NCBI GenBank assembly: GCA_024640945.1
Contig: JAHEEA010000001.1
Location: 62,001-126,000 of the forward strand
Reading direction: 5' to 3'
Source: Candidatus Methylopumilus sp.
GTDB taxonomy: Bacteria > Pseudomonadota > Gammaproteobacteria > Burkholderiales > Methylophilaceae
DNA: 64,000 bases
Positions 47,588 through 59,748 of the stretch are shown here, in pieces (positions within the stretch are counted from its first letter, which is position 1; each line of letters starts with the position of its first letter). The position numbers were made by a program, and so were the translations under genes. The notes beneath the pieces were generated by a model. That model did no database searches. It was not told the origin of the DNA and worked only from the letters and a program-made list of their open reading frames with translations.

Positions 47588-47605
47588 GATCTGTTTACAC
47601 AGATC
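47588..47605. promoter_or_regulatory. Inverted repeat in the fabA-mxaR divergent region
   Basis: GATCTGT-TTAC-ACAGATC, a perfect 7-bp-arm inverted repeat, lies 90 bases before mxaR and 101 bases before fabA. It overlaps a second palindrome, ACAGATCTGT. The spacing suits a dimeric regulator, but which gene it controls is not visible. Confidence 0.45.
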
Positions 47606-47694
47606 AAAATTACCGTTACCATCGGAACCATGTTTTAATTTTGTATTAATCCTTAAGCAATATCTTTTATCTACATTCTTAACGGGACAAGTCC

Positions 47695-48711
47695 ATGAGT
47701 GACCATCAACTAGCCGATTGGCGCAACCACGCACAAACACTAGAAACAGCAATTAATAAAGTGGTTGTAGGCCAAGAATCACCTATTCGCTTGATTACCA
47801 CAGCAATTTTTTCACGTGGTCACGTGTTGCTAGAGGGTGATGTTGGCGTCGGGAAAACAACGTTACTTCGTGCTTTTACACGTTGTATTGGTGGCGGTTA
47901 TCAACGCATCGAAGGCACTATTGACTTAATGCCTAATGACTTGGTTTATCACACTTACCTTGGTGAAGATGGAAAGCCTCACGTAAGCCCAGGTCCTTTA
48001 TTAATGTCAGGTGAAAACCTTTCTGTTTTCTTCTTTAACGAAATTAACCGAGCTCGCCCACAAGTTCACTCATTACTTTTACGTGTGATGGCAGAACGAA
48101 CCCTGTCTGCTTTTAATAAAGAGCATCATTTTCCACACATGTTGGTATTTGCCGACCGTAACCAAGTAGAAAAAGAAGAAACTTTCGAGATTCCATCTGC
48201 GGCACGTGACCGTTTCATGATGGAAATTCCAATTGTCGTGCCTGATGATGATGCCATCATGGAATCTTTAGCCTTCGATACTAAATTCCATAACGTAGAT
48301 GCCTTAGTTGAAACCTTACCTGAAAACGTTTTACAGTTTGACAAGTTAAACGCGTTTTCAAATGTGATTCAATCAAGTGTTGAAGCCAGCCCAACGCTAC
48401 GTCATTACGCATTAAATCTGTGGCGCGCAACTAAAACACCAACTGCCTACGGCGTTAAAGTAAGCGGTGTAGACATGAATCGTCTTGTGCTATCAGGCGC
48501 AAGCCCTCGCGGCATGAGTATGATGCTACGTGCCGCACGCGTAAATGCTTGGTTGAATAATCGTGAATCTGTTTTACCAGAAGACATTCATACTGTATTC
48601 CACTCTACTGTAGCTCACCGTTTAGTGTTTAGCCCTGTATATGAAATGCGCCGTACTGAAATCGCTCGCGAATTACTTACTGGCATTGTGAATGCAGTAG
48701 CAGCACCTTAA
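47695..48711 (+). CDS. mxaR: MoxR-family AAA+ ATPase, methanol dehydrogenase accessory protein
   Basis: A 338-residue MoxR-type AAA+ ATPase. Walker A is GDVGVGKTT at about residues 48-56, Walker B is FFFNEINRARPQ, and the sensor segment SGASPRGMSMMLRAARVNAW follows. MoxR ATPases act as chaperones, often with VWA-domain partners encoded next to them. Here the next genes are exactly those partners, in the order mxaS-A-C-K-L of the methanol dehydrogenase cluster, which makes MxaR the proper name. In methylotrophs these proteins are needed for calcium insertion or maturation of MDH. No mxaF, J, G or I stands upstream. Confidence 0.93.
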   Translation: MSDHQLADWRNHAQTLETAINKVVVGQESPIRLITTAIFSRGHVLLEGDVGVGKTTLLRAFTRCIGGGYQRIEGTIDLMPNDLVYHTYLGEDGKPHVSPGPLLMSGENLSVFFFNEINRARPQVHSLLLRVMAERTLSAFNKEHHFPHMLVFADRNQVEKEETFEIPSAARDRFMMEIPIVVPDDDAIMESLAFDTKFHNVDALVETLPENVLQFDKLNAFSNVIQSSVEASPTLRHYALNLWRATKTPTAYGVKVSGVDMNRLVLSGASPRGMSMMLRAARVNAWLNNRESVLPEDIHTVFHSTVAHRLVFSPVYEMRRTEIARELLTGIVNAVAAP

Positions 48712-48733
48712 TTTTCAGCATTCGCAATCAAAC

Positions 48734-49591
48734 ATGCATAACGATATCAAAGAATTCAGCTACCATATTAGTTGGCGCTCTCGCGGACGTCACAATGGTA
48801 GCCATTCGAGCACTCAGCGCGGCATGGGAATGGAGTTCCGTGGGCATACAACCCTACTTTCCTATCCCGATCCGCGCCGTATTGATATTCGTCAAACCAT
48901 ACGTGATCCACTAGAGCAGGTTTATGTTCGTATTTTTAACCAAAAAAGCGCAACCCCTGTTTTTGTAATGGCAGATTTATCTGGTTCTATGGGCTTTGGT
49001 AAACAAAGCAAAATTGAACTAGCAAGCCAAATTGCGAATTCGATTGCCATGTCAGCTACACACAACGGCGATCCATTTGGCTTTATAGGTTTTGACGATG
49101 TGGTGCGTGAAGACTGGCTTTGCACAAGCTCATTTAGGCCACACCAAGCACTTGAATTAAGTAAAAAGCTCAGCAAATTTATTCCAGAGTCAGTGGGTAG
49201 TAAAGGTTTACAAGATGCGAACCGTTATTTACCAAGAGAGCGTTCGCTCATTTTTTTGATTTCAGACTTTCACATGCCTCTCAACGAGCTTGAAGATGCA
49301 TTGGCATTGATGATGCAACATTACATCGTACCGATCGTCTTATGGAACTCGTCAGAATACAAAAGCCTGCCCGAATTTGGCATTACTAGCGTGACCGATA
49401 GCGAAACTGGCGAACAACGTACTTTATTCTTACGTAAAGAATTACGTGCCAGCATTATTGCCAGTTTTGAAGCGCGTCGCGCAGCAATAGAAGCTTTGTT
49501 TATGCGTTACGACATGCCGCCCTTCTTTGTAGAAGATACCTTTGATGCTGATGCATTAACCGAATATTTCCACCAATTTGTAGCTGCTTAA
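48734..49591 (+). CDS. mxaS: DUF58 protein MxaS
   Basis: A 285-residue DUF58 protein with a von Willebrand A-like fold. The N-terminal half contains SWRSRGRHNGSHSS and the DUF58 segment DPRRIDIRQTIRDPLEQVYVR, and the MIDAS-like metal motif is DLSGS at residues 81-85. It has no membrane helix and should be cytosolic, acting with the MxaR ATPase. It starts 22 bases after mxaR and stops two bases before mxaA. Its role in MDH maturation comes from family knowledge and gene order. Confidence 0.9.
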   Translation: MHNDIKEFSYHISWRSRGRHNGSHSSTQRGMGMEFRGHTTLLSYPDPRRIDIRQTIRDPLEQVYVRIFNQKSATPVFVMADLSGSMGFGKQSKIELASQIANSIAMSATHNGDPFGFIGFDDVVREDWLCTSSFRPHQALELSKKLSKFIPESVGSKGLQDANRYLPRERSLIFLISDFHMPLNELEDALALMMQHYIVPIVLWNSSEYKSLPEFGITSVTDSETGEQRTLFLRKELRASIIASFEARRAAIEALFMRYDMPPFFVEDTFDADALTEYFHQFVAA

Positions 49592-49593
49592 CC

Positions 49594-50640
49594 ATGGAAT
49601 TGAATTTAACAATGATAAAAACCAAACGCTTCTCATACAAATGGCTAAGCATTTATTCAGCAAGCTTAATGGCGATTATTTTATCTTTGTGCAGCGTCTC
49701 ATTAGCATTTGCAAACGATGAACCATCCCCAGAAATACCAGCCAACAAGATTAAGTTGTTCTTAACAAGTCCTGAGCGTGATGTTGGCTACACAGTTGGT
49801 GACATCCTCACCAGAAAAATTCGATTAGAGGTACAAAAACCTTACTGCCTAATTCCAACAACCCTTCCGATTGCAGGTTATGAACGTCGCTATAAAAATC
49901 AAGTGACAGGCATTGAAGTACGAAAAATTAGCCATTCAGAAGAGTCAAACGCAAGCAGTCATACATATACAATTAATATTGAATATCAAGTATTTACAAC
50001 AGGCCCAACTGCAAAGCCAGTGGCATTGCCTGCTGAAGTCATTAAATTTCAGGGCGCAAAAAAAGACGATATCGTTCAATACACCATTCCAAGTTTTAGA
50101 TTTAGAGTGTCTCCTTTAGCTGTTTTTGGTGCCGTCAAAATAGAATATGACATGAGCACCTTTAATCCACCCTTGTTATTACAAACTTACCCTGAAAAAC
50201 AAAAACTTGTTGCATGCTTAACCACTTTAGCGCTCAGTCTAATAGGCTTGCTTTACATTTTAGGTTCACGCGCTTGGATGCCTTTAATGGGCAGACCTTT
50301 TGCGAATGCAGCTCGCACTCTAAAGAAACTTAAAACAAATGAAGATGGCGTGCGCCAAGGCATTTCACGCATTCATCAGGCACTCAATACCACAGCAAAA
50401 ACAAGCGTATTCAATGACAGTACTGATCTTTTCTGCAGAGAGAACCCTAAATTCAAACCATTAGAAAATGAATTGAAACGATTTTTTGAGATGTCACATG
50501 CTGTCTTTTTTGACACACAACATCAATCAAGCAATCATGAAAAAAACATGCTTTGGCTACGCACATTTTGCCGCCAATGTCGTGATTGCGAACGCGGTCT
50601 AATCCCGAACTTAAAATCAACCGAAGCATTGAAAAAGTAA
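49594..50640 (+). CDS. mxaA: Methanol dehydrogenase accessory protein MxaA
   Basis: A 348-residue membrane-anchored protein. A signal or anchor helix covers about residues 19-39 (ending SLAFANDE). A periplasmic domain of about 160 residues follows, then a second helix near residues 208-227 (CLTTLALSLIGLLYILG), and a cytosolic C-terminal domain. This layout, and the place between mxaS and mxaC, fits MxaA, which in methylotrophs is needed for calcium insertion into methanol dehydrogenase. The sequence itself is poorly conserved, so the call rests mainly on gene order. It starts two bases after mxaS; a methionine six codons later is an alternative start. Confidence 0.82.
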   Translation: MELNLTMIKTKRFSYKWLSIYSASLMAIILSLCSVSLAFANDEPSPEIPANKIKLFLTSPERDVGYTVGDILTRKIRLEVQKPYCLIPTTLPIAGYERRYKNQVTGIEVRKISHSEESNASSHTYTINIEYQVFTTGPTAKPVALPAEVIKFQGAKKDDIVQYTIPSFRFRVSPLAVFGAVKIEYDMSTFNPPLLLQTYPEKQKLVACLTTLALSLIGLLYILGSRAWMPLMGRPFANAARTLKKLKTNEDGVRQGISRIHQALNTTAKTSVFNDSTDLFCRENPKFKPLENELKRFFEMSHAVFFDTQHQSSNHEKNMLWLRTFCRQCRDCERGLIPNLKSTEALKK

Positions 50641-50651
50641 GCAGTTAAGTC

Positions 50652-51650
50652 ATGTTAAATCCGTCCTTTTATTTCAATACACCATGGGTATTACTTTTAC
50701 TACCATTGGCACTATTGCCTTTGGTATTAAATCGTGCGCACAACCAACGCTACTCTTGGGTAGCCATGTTACCTAAAGATCGTTTATCAGATTTAATCGG
50801 GATTGTATTGAAAACACTCTCAGTACTTGCTTTAGCAAGTATTATTATCGGAATGGCTGGCCCACATAGTCAGCAGCAACAAATTGAACGTATTGGTGTA
50901 GGTGCCCAAATCGCAATGGTTCTAGATCGAAGTGCGAGTATGGATGACCCATTCTCAGGTGGAGATGCGAGCAATGGGAAAGTGGGCGAAACAAAGTCTG
51001 TCGCTGCTAGCCGCTTAATAACCCAATTCATTAATTCACGTCAAAACGATATGTTTGGCATGATTACTTTTAGTAATTCAGCAATGTACGTGCTACCCCT
51101 CACTGAGAATAAAGTAGCTATACTTGCGGCGGTACAGGCAACAGCGGGCAATGCGCTTTTTCAAACTAATATTGGTAGCGGACTAACTAGTGGCGCCGGC
51201 TTATTCGATAAAGTGCCAGACTCTGGTTCACGCGCTTTAATATTACTATCTGATGGTGGTGGTCGTATCGATGCAGATACCCAACAAAAAATTCGTGAAT
51301 GGCTGGATCGATTACACATTGGTTTATATTGGATCGTATTACGCCAACCAGGTGGGTTAAGTATTTTTGATACGACTTATGTACCACCTGAAGACTCCGC
51401 CCTTCCACCGCAAATCGAATTGAATGAGTTTTTTAAGACATTAAACTCACCATTCCATGCATATGAAGCTGATGATCCAAAATCACTTGCCGCAGCGATT
51501 GCTGATATCAATCAAAAAGAGAAAAAGCCTATCCGCTACCATGAGCAAATTGCAGGCAAAAACTTTACACAACTTTTTTATTTGCTAGCTGCTTTGATGG
51601 TTGGATTTTTATTACTCGTCAAATATTTAGAAGTCAGAACCTGGGATTAA
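50652..51650 (+). CDS. mxaC: VWA-domain protein MxaC
   Basis: A 332-residue inner-membrane VWA protein. Two N-terminal helices (about residues 11-27 and 50-69) precede the VWA domain with the MIDAS motif DRSAS at residues 92-96 and the downstream segment ILLSDGGGRIDA. A C-terminal helix (FYLLAALMVGFLLLV) closes it. MxaC is part of the MxaACKL machinery for calcium insertion into methanol dehydrogenase in the periplasm. It follows mxaA by 11 bases and precedes mxaK by 14. Confidence 0.9.
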   Translation: MLNPSFYFNTPWVLLLLPLALLPLVLNRAHNQRYSWVAMLPKDRLSDLIGIVLKTLSVLALASIIIGMAGPHSQQQQIERIGVGAQIAMVLDRSASMDDPFSGGDASNGKVGETKSVAASRLITQFINSRQNDMFGMITFSNSAMYVLPLTENKVAILAAVQATAGNALFQTNIGSGLTSGAGLFDKVPDSGSRALILLSDGGGRIDADTQQKIREWLDRLHIGLYWIVLRQPGGLSIFDTTYVPPEDSALPPQIELNEFFKTLNSPFHAYEADDPKSLAAAIADINQKEKKPIRYHEQIAGKNFTQLFYLLAALMVGFLLLVKYLEVRTWD

Positions 51651-51664
51651 GAGTGAGATAAGCA

Positions 51665-52207
51665 ATGATTAAAATGCTCAACACAAGAAAATTAACGTGG
51701 CTATTCATACTTCTAGCAATTGCTAGTACGGCAGGCGCCGCTTATGAAGTCCATAGAATCTTAGAAATTCAAGCATTTAATGATGCGATTTTACATGCAA
51801 AGTCTCCCAAAACAGATATGCAGAGCTTTCAAGCAAAATATGCCACTGCTTATTGGTTAGCTAAAAATGAGCGCTATAAGGAATCAACTTTGCTTTATAC
51901 ACATTTGCTAGAAAGTGCGAATGATAAGCAAAAAGCATCTATCCAACACAACCTTGGCAATATTTACTTCCTGCGTGGTTTAGCAATTAATGGCACTAAT
52001 ATGACGGTTGGCAAAGAAACTGAATACTTACTCAGACAAGCTAAAAGCTTATATCAACAATCACTCAAAATTGATAATAGCAACTGGGGCACTCGCCACA
52101 ATTTAGACCGGTTGATTATGTTGCTACCAGGCACACCTACACCAGGTGTGGGGGAATCAGATTCCCCAGGCCTCATTATGGGTAATATTCCTGTTGGCTT
52201 ACCTTAA
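51665..52207 (+). CDS. mxaK: Methanol dehydrogenase accessory protein MxaK
   Basis: A 180-residue protein with one N-terminal membrane helix (WLFILLAIASTAGAAYEV) and a periplasmic tetratricopeptide-like domain (SIQHNLGNIYFLRGLAINGT, LKIDNSNWGTRHNLDRL). This is the usual build of MxaK, which sits between the two VWA proteins MxaC and MxaL. The C-terminal tail is Gly/Pro-rich. The call depends largely on position, since MxaK is weakly conserved. mxaL starts 15 bases later. Confidence 0.85.
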   Translation: MIKMLNTRKLTWLFILLAIASTAGAAYEVHRILEIQAFNDAILHAKSPKTDMQSFQAKYATAYWLAKNERYKESTLLYTHLLESANDKQKASIQHNLGNIYFLRGLAINGTNMTVGKETEYLLRQAKSLYQQSLKIDNSNWGTRHNLDRLIMLLPGTPTPGVGESDSPGLIMGNIPVGLP

Positions 52208-52222
52208 ACCGAATCATACCGA

Positions 52223-53224
52223 ATGAAAAAACTAATTACTTTTTTACGAAGTCGCCGCGATGTCAGCATGCTTGCTGCTGCTTTTTTGCTTCTCATTATT
52301 GCAGCATTCAAACCGACGATTCCTTTACCTCGCAATATCTACAGCTATATATTGGTCGTTGATATTTCGCAAAGTATGAACGTTGAAGATGCCACTCTCA
52401 ACGGAAAGAGTACAAGTCGCATTGCTTACACCCAAGCAATGCTTCACCAAGTAATCGCCAACATGCCTTGTGACACTCGAGTAAGTATTGGCTTGTTTGC
52501 CGGTGTGAGTATCGCAGCCTTATACAACCCAATAGAAGTTTGTAGTAACTATGCCGCCATACAAGACACCATTGACCACCTAGACTGGCGTACTGCATGG
52601 TCAGGCAATAGTCGCTTACGCGATAGCATGCTGACCTTAGCAAGAGTGTTGCGAGCATTTCCTGAGCCGGCTCAGGTTGTTTATTTCAGCGATGGTGAAG
52701 AAGCCCCAAAACTACATGCTTTCAACACTAAAGACTTAAATAATTTTCAAGGTGGTAACGGCTGGTTATTTGTCGGCATTGGTAGCATAGAAGGTGCTCC
52801 AATTCCAAAATATGATGAGAAAAATCAGCTGATTGGTTATTGGTCAAATGATAGTTTTGCCATGCAACCAGGTATCGCGCAGATTTCAGAAGCCAACCTA
52901 GGGGTGCGTGATAATAACGTTGCGGGTGGAACTGGTGATCGCTTCATCTCAAAACTACAAGAAGACTACCTCAAGGACTTATCTAAAGAAGTCAGCGGTG
53001 ATTATGTGCGTGGCGATAGCTTACAAAGCATTTTAACTGCTATGAAACATCAAAAACCTGCACGTACCGATATCGCCCCTTATGGGATTCATTGGATACT
53101 AGCAAGCATTGCTGCATTATTAGTCCTTGTCACCTATCTACCAAAAAATCCTTTGCAGGCAATACGCAAGGCCTTGTTAGCTCAATTAGCTTCAGGGCGA
53201 TTTAATATTCGTCGCAAAAAATAA
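52223..53224 (+). CDS. mxaL: VWA-domain protein MxaL
   Basis: A 333-residue membrane-anchored VWA protein: N-terminal helix at about residues 14-28, MIDAS motif DISQS at residues 47-51, the downstream VVYFSDGEEAP segment, and a C-terminal helix (WILASIAALLVLVTYLP). It is the second VWA partner of the Mxa maturation complex. It is the last mxa gene here. The next gene, mxaD in several methylotrophs, is absent, and a broken ygfX lies convergent just downstream. Confidence 0.9.
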   Translation: MKKLITFLRSRRDVSMLAAAFLLLIIAAFKPTIPLPRNIYSYILVVDISQSMNVEDATLNGKSTSRIAYTQAMLHQVIANMPCDTRVSIGLFAGVSIAALYNPIEVCSNYAAIQDTIDHLDWRTAWSGNSRLRDSMLTLARVLRAFPEPAQVVYFSDGEEAPKLHAFNTKDLNNFQGGNGWLFVGIGSIEGAPIPKYDEKNQLIGYWSNDSFAMQPGIAQISEANLGVRDNNVAGGTGDRFISKLQEDYLKDLSKEVSGDYVRGDSLQSILTAMKHQKPARTDIAPYGIHWILASIAALLVLVTYLPKNPLQAIRKALLAQLASGRFNIRRKK

Positions 53225-53233
53225 TACTTAATA

Positions 53234-53718
53234 CTAAGAGTTGTTTTTACGCATTTGCTCAGCTAACTGCCAAATTAGAAATATACGCCAACATCTAAAA
53301 ACATCAACATCGACTCGATCACGCAGAATAATGATTGTTTGCGCCCAGAAACAATCAGGCACTTTAAAATTAAGAATTGTTACAAATGGAAAAACTACAG
53401 TGCTGGGCAAAACCCTTGCTAGATATTCATGCCCAGCAACACTCTCACCATAATTTTTTGATCTTTATCTAAATAAACAGCACGCCAAGATGCAGGAAAA
53501 ATTACAAGTGCATCACGTGCTATATAAAAACCTCAGACAAGCACCATCACTAAAATAGCAATCGTATTCATCCATAAAGCAATCGGTAAAATCAAAACGA
53601 TGCAACAAGCAATAAGACTTAACAAGCCTAATAAGTAAGCTAAGTAAAAAGAGGGCTTTAAATCTAAAAGACTAGGCTTCACGTTATAATGATTATTTAG
53701 TTTTTTGGTTTTGAACAA
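53234..53718 (-). pseudogene. ygfX: ygfX/cptA-family gene, broken by a stop and a frameshift
   Basis: The track shows only a 61-residue minus-strand ORF (53533-53718) with two hydrophobic segments. Read through its TGA stop at 53533-53535, the same frame goes on with ARDALVIFPASWRAVYLDKD, typical of the middle of YgfX proteins. After an A-tract near 53455 the sense moves to another frame, reading EYLARVLPSTVVFPFVTILNFK and then TIIILRDRVDVDVFRCWRIF before a TAG at 53234. Adding one A to the A-tract would give a continuous DQKNYGESVAGHEYL. So one nonsense and one frameshift lesion split an otherwise readable membrane protein. The divergent neighbour ygfZ matches the ygfX context known from enterics. 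The plus-strand 70-residue ORF here is a shadow. Confidence 0.8.
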
Positions 53719-53726
53719 TCTCTATC

Positions 53727-54752
53727 ATGACACAAATGCAAACTTTCTTGAGCACACAAGGCGCTATATTCGAAGGCGACGCCCTGATTCATTTTGGTAA
53801 TCCAAATATTGAGAGACAAGCAACGGATAAAGACATCATCACAGCACTGTCGCACATGGCGATTTTAGAAATCAATGGCGAAGATGCAATAACATTCCTG
53901 CAAGGTCAATTAACCAACGATATTAAGCAACTCAATGGCACTAATAGCCAATATTCTGGCTACTGCAACCCTAAAGGCAGATTGCTTGCATTGTTCCTTG
54001 CTTTTGCTCATCAAGATCATCTGCACTTACAGCTCCCTCTTTGCTTAACTGAAGCAATTTCAAAGCGCCTCAGAATGTATGTCATGCGTTCTAAAGTCAC
54101 AATTAAAGACAAGTCGGATCAAATTATCAGCGTAGGCATTGCAGGTCCTAACGCAGAATCAAAATTAAAAGCGTTATTCAACGTAGCCCCAAAAGCAGGA
54201 TATGAACTCATTACATTGGAAGATGCGACCCTGCTCCGCTTGCCAGGCGATTTTCCACGTTACCAAGTATTTATTCATCAGGTTAATTTAGAGAAAATTT
54301 GGCAGGCATTAAGCTCAGACACTCAAAAAGTAGGTAAGGGTGTTTGGGATTACTTAGAAATACAAGCTGGTATTCCTGAAATCACAACAGCCACACAAGA
54401 AGCTTTTGTGCCTCAAATGGTAAACCTTGATGCACTTGACGGCATTAACTTCAAGAAAGGCTGCTATACAGGCCAGGAAATCGTAGCTCGGACACATTAC
54501 CTTGGCAAAGTAAAACGCCGAACCCAAATCGCCCACATTGATATAGAAGATCAGCCCAAGAGTGGCGACATTGTTACCCTAAAGAACACCGAAGAGGCTA
54601 TCGGTCAAATTGTACGAAGTGCTGAAGCACCGAATGGCGGTTTTGATGTATTAGTTGAAATGCGTCTAGAAAATTTTGAATCAGACAAAGATAGCATTAG
54701 CTGTAATGGCAGCCTATTAGCGTTTAAAACGCTACCCTACACATTAAATTAA
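53727..54752 (+). CDS. ygfZ: Folate-binding protein YgfZ
   Basis: A 341-residue YgfZ/GcvT-like protein. The conserved cysteine motif KGCYTGQEIVARTHYLGKVKRR, with the essential Cys, marks the family. YgfZ uses tetrahydrofolate and supports the activity of certain Fe-S enzymes, including the tRNA thiomethylase MiaB. It is divergent from the ygfX pseudogene by 8 bases and convergent with ftsB, with the two stop codons overlapping by four bases (TTAA). Confidence 0.95.
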   Translation: MTQMQTFLSTQGAIFEGDALIHFGNPNIERQATDKDIITALSHMAILEINGEDAITFLQGQLTNDIKQLNGTNSQYSGYCNPKGRLLALFLAFAHQDHLHLQLPLCLTEAISKRLRMYVMRSKVTIKDKSDQIISVGIAGPNAESKLKALFNVAPKAGYELITLEDATLLRLPGDFPRYQVFIHQVNLEKIWQALSSDTQKVGKGVWDYLEIQAGIPEITTATQEAFVPQMVNLDALDGINFKKGCYTGQEIVARTHYLGKVKRRTQIAHIDIEDQPKSGDIVTLKNTEEAIGQIVRSAEAPNGGFDVLVEMRLENFESDKDSISCNGSLLAFKTLPYTLN

Positions 54753-55099
54753 CGCTTGGCAGCAGGCTCTGATGGCTTAATCGGAGGTTGAATCGACGGT
54801 GCAACAGGATTAGGTTTAGCCAGATTGTTCTCGTCAACTAACTGATAGAAAACCTCATCTTGCTTAACCATCCCTAGTTCACTTCTGGCACGCTCTTCAA
54901 TGGCAGCGTAACCTTGTTTAAGGTCATGCACTTCAGCATCCATGCTATCGTTACGCGACTTAAGCTTATCGTTACTTTCTTTTTCTTGCTCTATTTGCTG
55001 ACTTAAATTCCAAACCCAAAGCCAACTCCCTTTGCCAAGCCACAGTGGGTACTGTAGCAAGGCTATTAATATGACAAAAATAAGAGTGAGCGCTTTCAA
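54749..55099 (-). CDS. ftsB: Cell division protein FtsB
   Basis: A 116-residue FtsB: a short cytosolic end, one membrane helix at about residues 3-19 (LTLIFVILIALLQYPLWLG), then a periplasmic coiled coil (about residues 30-70) and a Pro-rich tail. It includes the usual segment EERARSELGMVKQDEVFYQL. FtsB joins FtsL and FtsQ in the divisome. Its place directly after eno in pyrG-kdsA-eno-ftsB is conserved in proteobacteria. The stop overlaps that of ygfZ on the other strand. Confidence 0.95.
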   Translation of the reverse strand: MKALTLIFVILIALLQYPLWLGKGSWLWVWNLSQQIEQEKESNDKLKSRNDSMDAEVHDLKQGYAAIEERARSELGMVKQDEVFYQLVDENNLAKPNPVAPSIQPPIKPSEPAAKR

Positions 55100-55122
55100 T
55101 TAGGTATCAGCAATATTAAAAC

Positions 55123-56430
<1,308 letters not shown>

Positions 56431-56441
56431 CTAATAATTAA

Positions 56442-57280
56442 TTAAAGCGTTTGTTCAATAAAGCCGTGTTTTTTAGCAACTCGATCTAAATCCACTAAGG
56501 CTTCTAACAACTCTTTCATTCTTGGCAACGGCCAAGCGTTTGGACCATCAGATAAAGCTTTTGCTGGATCAGGATGTGTTTCCATAAACAAGCCAGCAAT
56601 ACCACTTGCTACTGCCGCACGAGCTAAAACAGGCACGTGTTCACGTTGTCCGCCGCTCTTATCACCCTGACCACCAGGTTGCTGCACAGAATGCGTGGCA
56701 TCAAAAACGACCGGGCAATTTGTTTCACGCATAATAGCTAAGCCGCGCATATCTGAAATTAGTGTGTTATATCCAAAAGATGTACCACGATCACAAACCA
56801 TGATCGTATCTGCACCACCATTCGCCTCTTTAGCTTTTTGCACCACTTGCTTCATATCACCTGGCGCCAAGAATTGACCTTTTTTGATATTCACAGGCTT
56901 ACCGCAAGTTGCGACTGCCGTAATAAAATCAGTTTGGCGACATAAAAATGCAGGTGTTTGTAATACATCAACAACCGCAGCAACATCTTTAACTTGTTCT
57001 TCAGTATGCACATCAGTCAAGATTGGCACACCGATTTGACGACGTACTTCATCCAAAATACGCAAACCTTCTTCCATACCAAAACCACGGAAAGTTTTAT
57101 TAGAACTACGATTTGCTTTATCGTAAGAAGATTTATAAATAAATGGAATGCCAACGCTTGCACAAATCTCTTTAAGCTGCCCAGCAGTATCAATCGCCAT
57201 TTGCTCAGACTCAATGACACAAGGACCAGCGATTAGAAAAATTGGATGTTCAATACCAACATCAAATCCACATAACTTCA

Positions 57281-57281
<1 letters not shown>
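56442..57281 (-). CDS. kdsA: 3-deoxy-8-phosphooctulonate synthase
   Basis: A 279-residue KDO-8-phosphate synthase that condenses phosphoenolpyruvate and arabinose 5-phosphate for LPS core synthesis. Family segments include [42 protein letters not shown] and [12 protein letters not shown]. The motif KANRSS with Asn in the metal position points to the metal-independent class. It is coupled to pyrG by a one-base overlap (TAATG) and feeds enolase product into LPS synthesis. Confidence 0.97.
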
Positions 57282-59201
<1,920 letters not shown>

Positions 59202-59453
59202 TTAGTTTGTATCAGATTCAAAAAAAGAAAGCTTTTGTTCTCGCTTACGTTTTTTCAATTGCACTTCAGCACTACTCGCTGAAGATCGGTCAGGATAGCC
59301 TTTAGAGGCCAGGATTCGAATAGGAGGGTTTGCACGTGTATATCTTGCACCCTTGCCTGATAAATGGGCTGCAAATCGAGATTCTAAATTATTAGTGATG
59401 CCCGCGTAATAAGCTCCGTTACGACATTCCAATAAATAAAGAAACCAAGGCAT
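59202..59453 (-). CDS. GIY-YIG nuclease-family protein (YhbQ-like)
   Basis: An 83-residue single-domain GIY-YIG protein. The motif appears as [19 protein letters not shown], with the conserved Arg in [22 protein letters not shown] and the conserved Glu in [18 protein letters not shown]. Relatives such as YhbQ are small DNA endonucleases of uncertain role, possibly in repair. It lies between the cold-shock gene and pyrG on the same strand, but terminators on each side suggest its own transcript. Confidence 0.92.
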   Translation of the reverse strand: MPWFLYLLECRNGAYYAGITNNLESRFAAHLSGKGARYTRANPPIRILASKGYPDRSSASSAEVQLKKRKREQKLSFFESDTN

Positions 59454-59481
59454 TAAAGTCGATCACAAAAGGAAAAGTACA

Positions 59482-59516
59482 AATTAAAACGGCTCGTTAA
59501 ACGAGCCGTTTTAATT
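59482..59516. terminator. Terminator after the cold-shock gene
   Basis: A 16-bp perfect inverted repeat, AATTAAAACGGCTCGT and ACGAGCCGTTTTAATT, with a 3-base loop. It lies just downstream of csp on the minus strand and upstream of the GIY-YIG gene. Confidence 0.88.
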
Positions 59517-59544
59517 AAACGATATTGCTAAACACTAAAAGGAA

Positions 59545-59748
59545 CTAAGCCTTTTGAATGTTTGATGCTTGTTTGCCCTTAGGGCCATCAGTTACATCAA
59601 AGCTAACACGTTCATTTTCTTTCAAGCTCTTGTAGCCGCTATCAACGATAGCTGAGAAATGAGCGAAAAGGTCATCGCCGCCTTCATCTGGAGTGATAAA
59701 GCCGAAGCCTTTAGAGTCATTAAACCATTTAACGGTACCTGTTGCCAT
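59545..59748 (-). CDS. Cold-shock protein (CspA family)
   Basis: A 67-residue cold-shock-domain protein with both RNA-binding motifs, KGFGFI (RNP1) and DLFAHFS (RNP2), beginning [18 protein letters not shown]. It binds single-stranded RNA or DNA and may act as an RNA chaperone or antiterminator. It is monocistronic, with a strong terminator behind it and a 5' region of nearly 250 bases, in keeping with the long regulatory leaders of csp genes. Whether it is cold-induced cannot be seen. Confidence 0.96.
   Translation of the reverse strand: MATGTVKWFNDSKGFGFITPDEGGDDLFAHFSAIVDSGYKSLKENERVSFDVTDGPKGKQASNIQKA

Noticed and set aside
53241-53453. 70-residue plus-strand ORF after mxaL as a possible mxaD remnant
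   Set aside because: It lies antisense to the readable ygfX pseudogene, has no ribosome site, and its sequence is basic and low in structure. The minus strand explains the region better.
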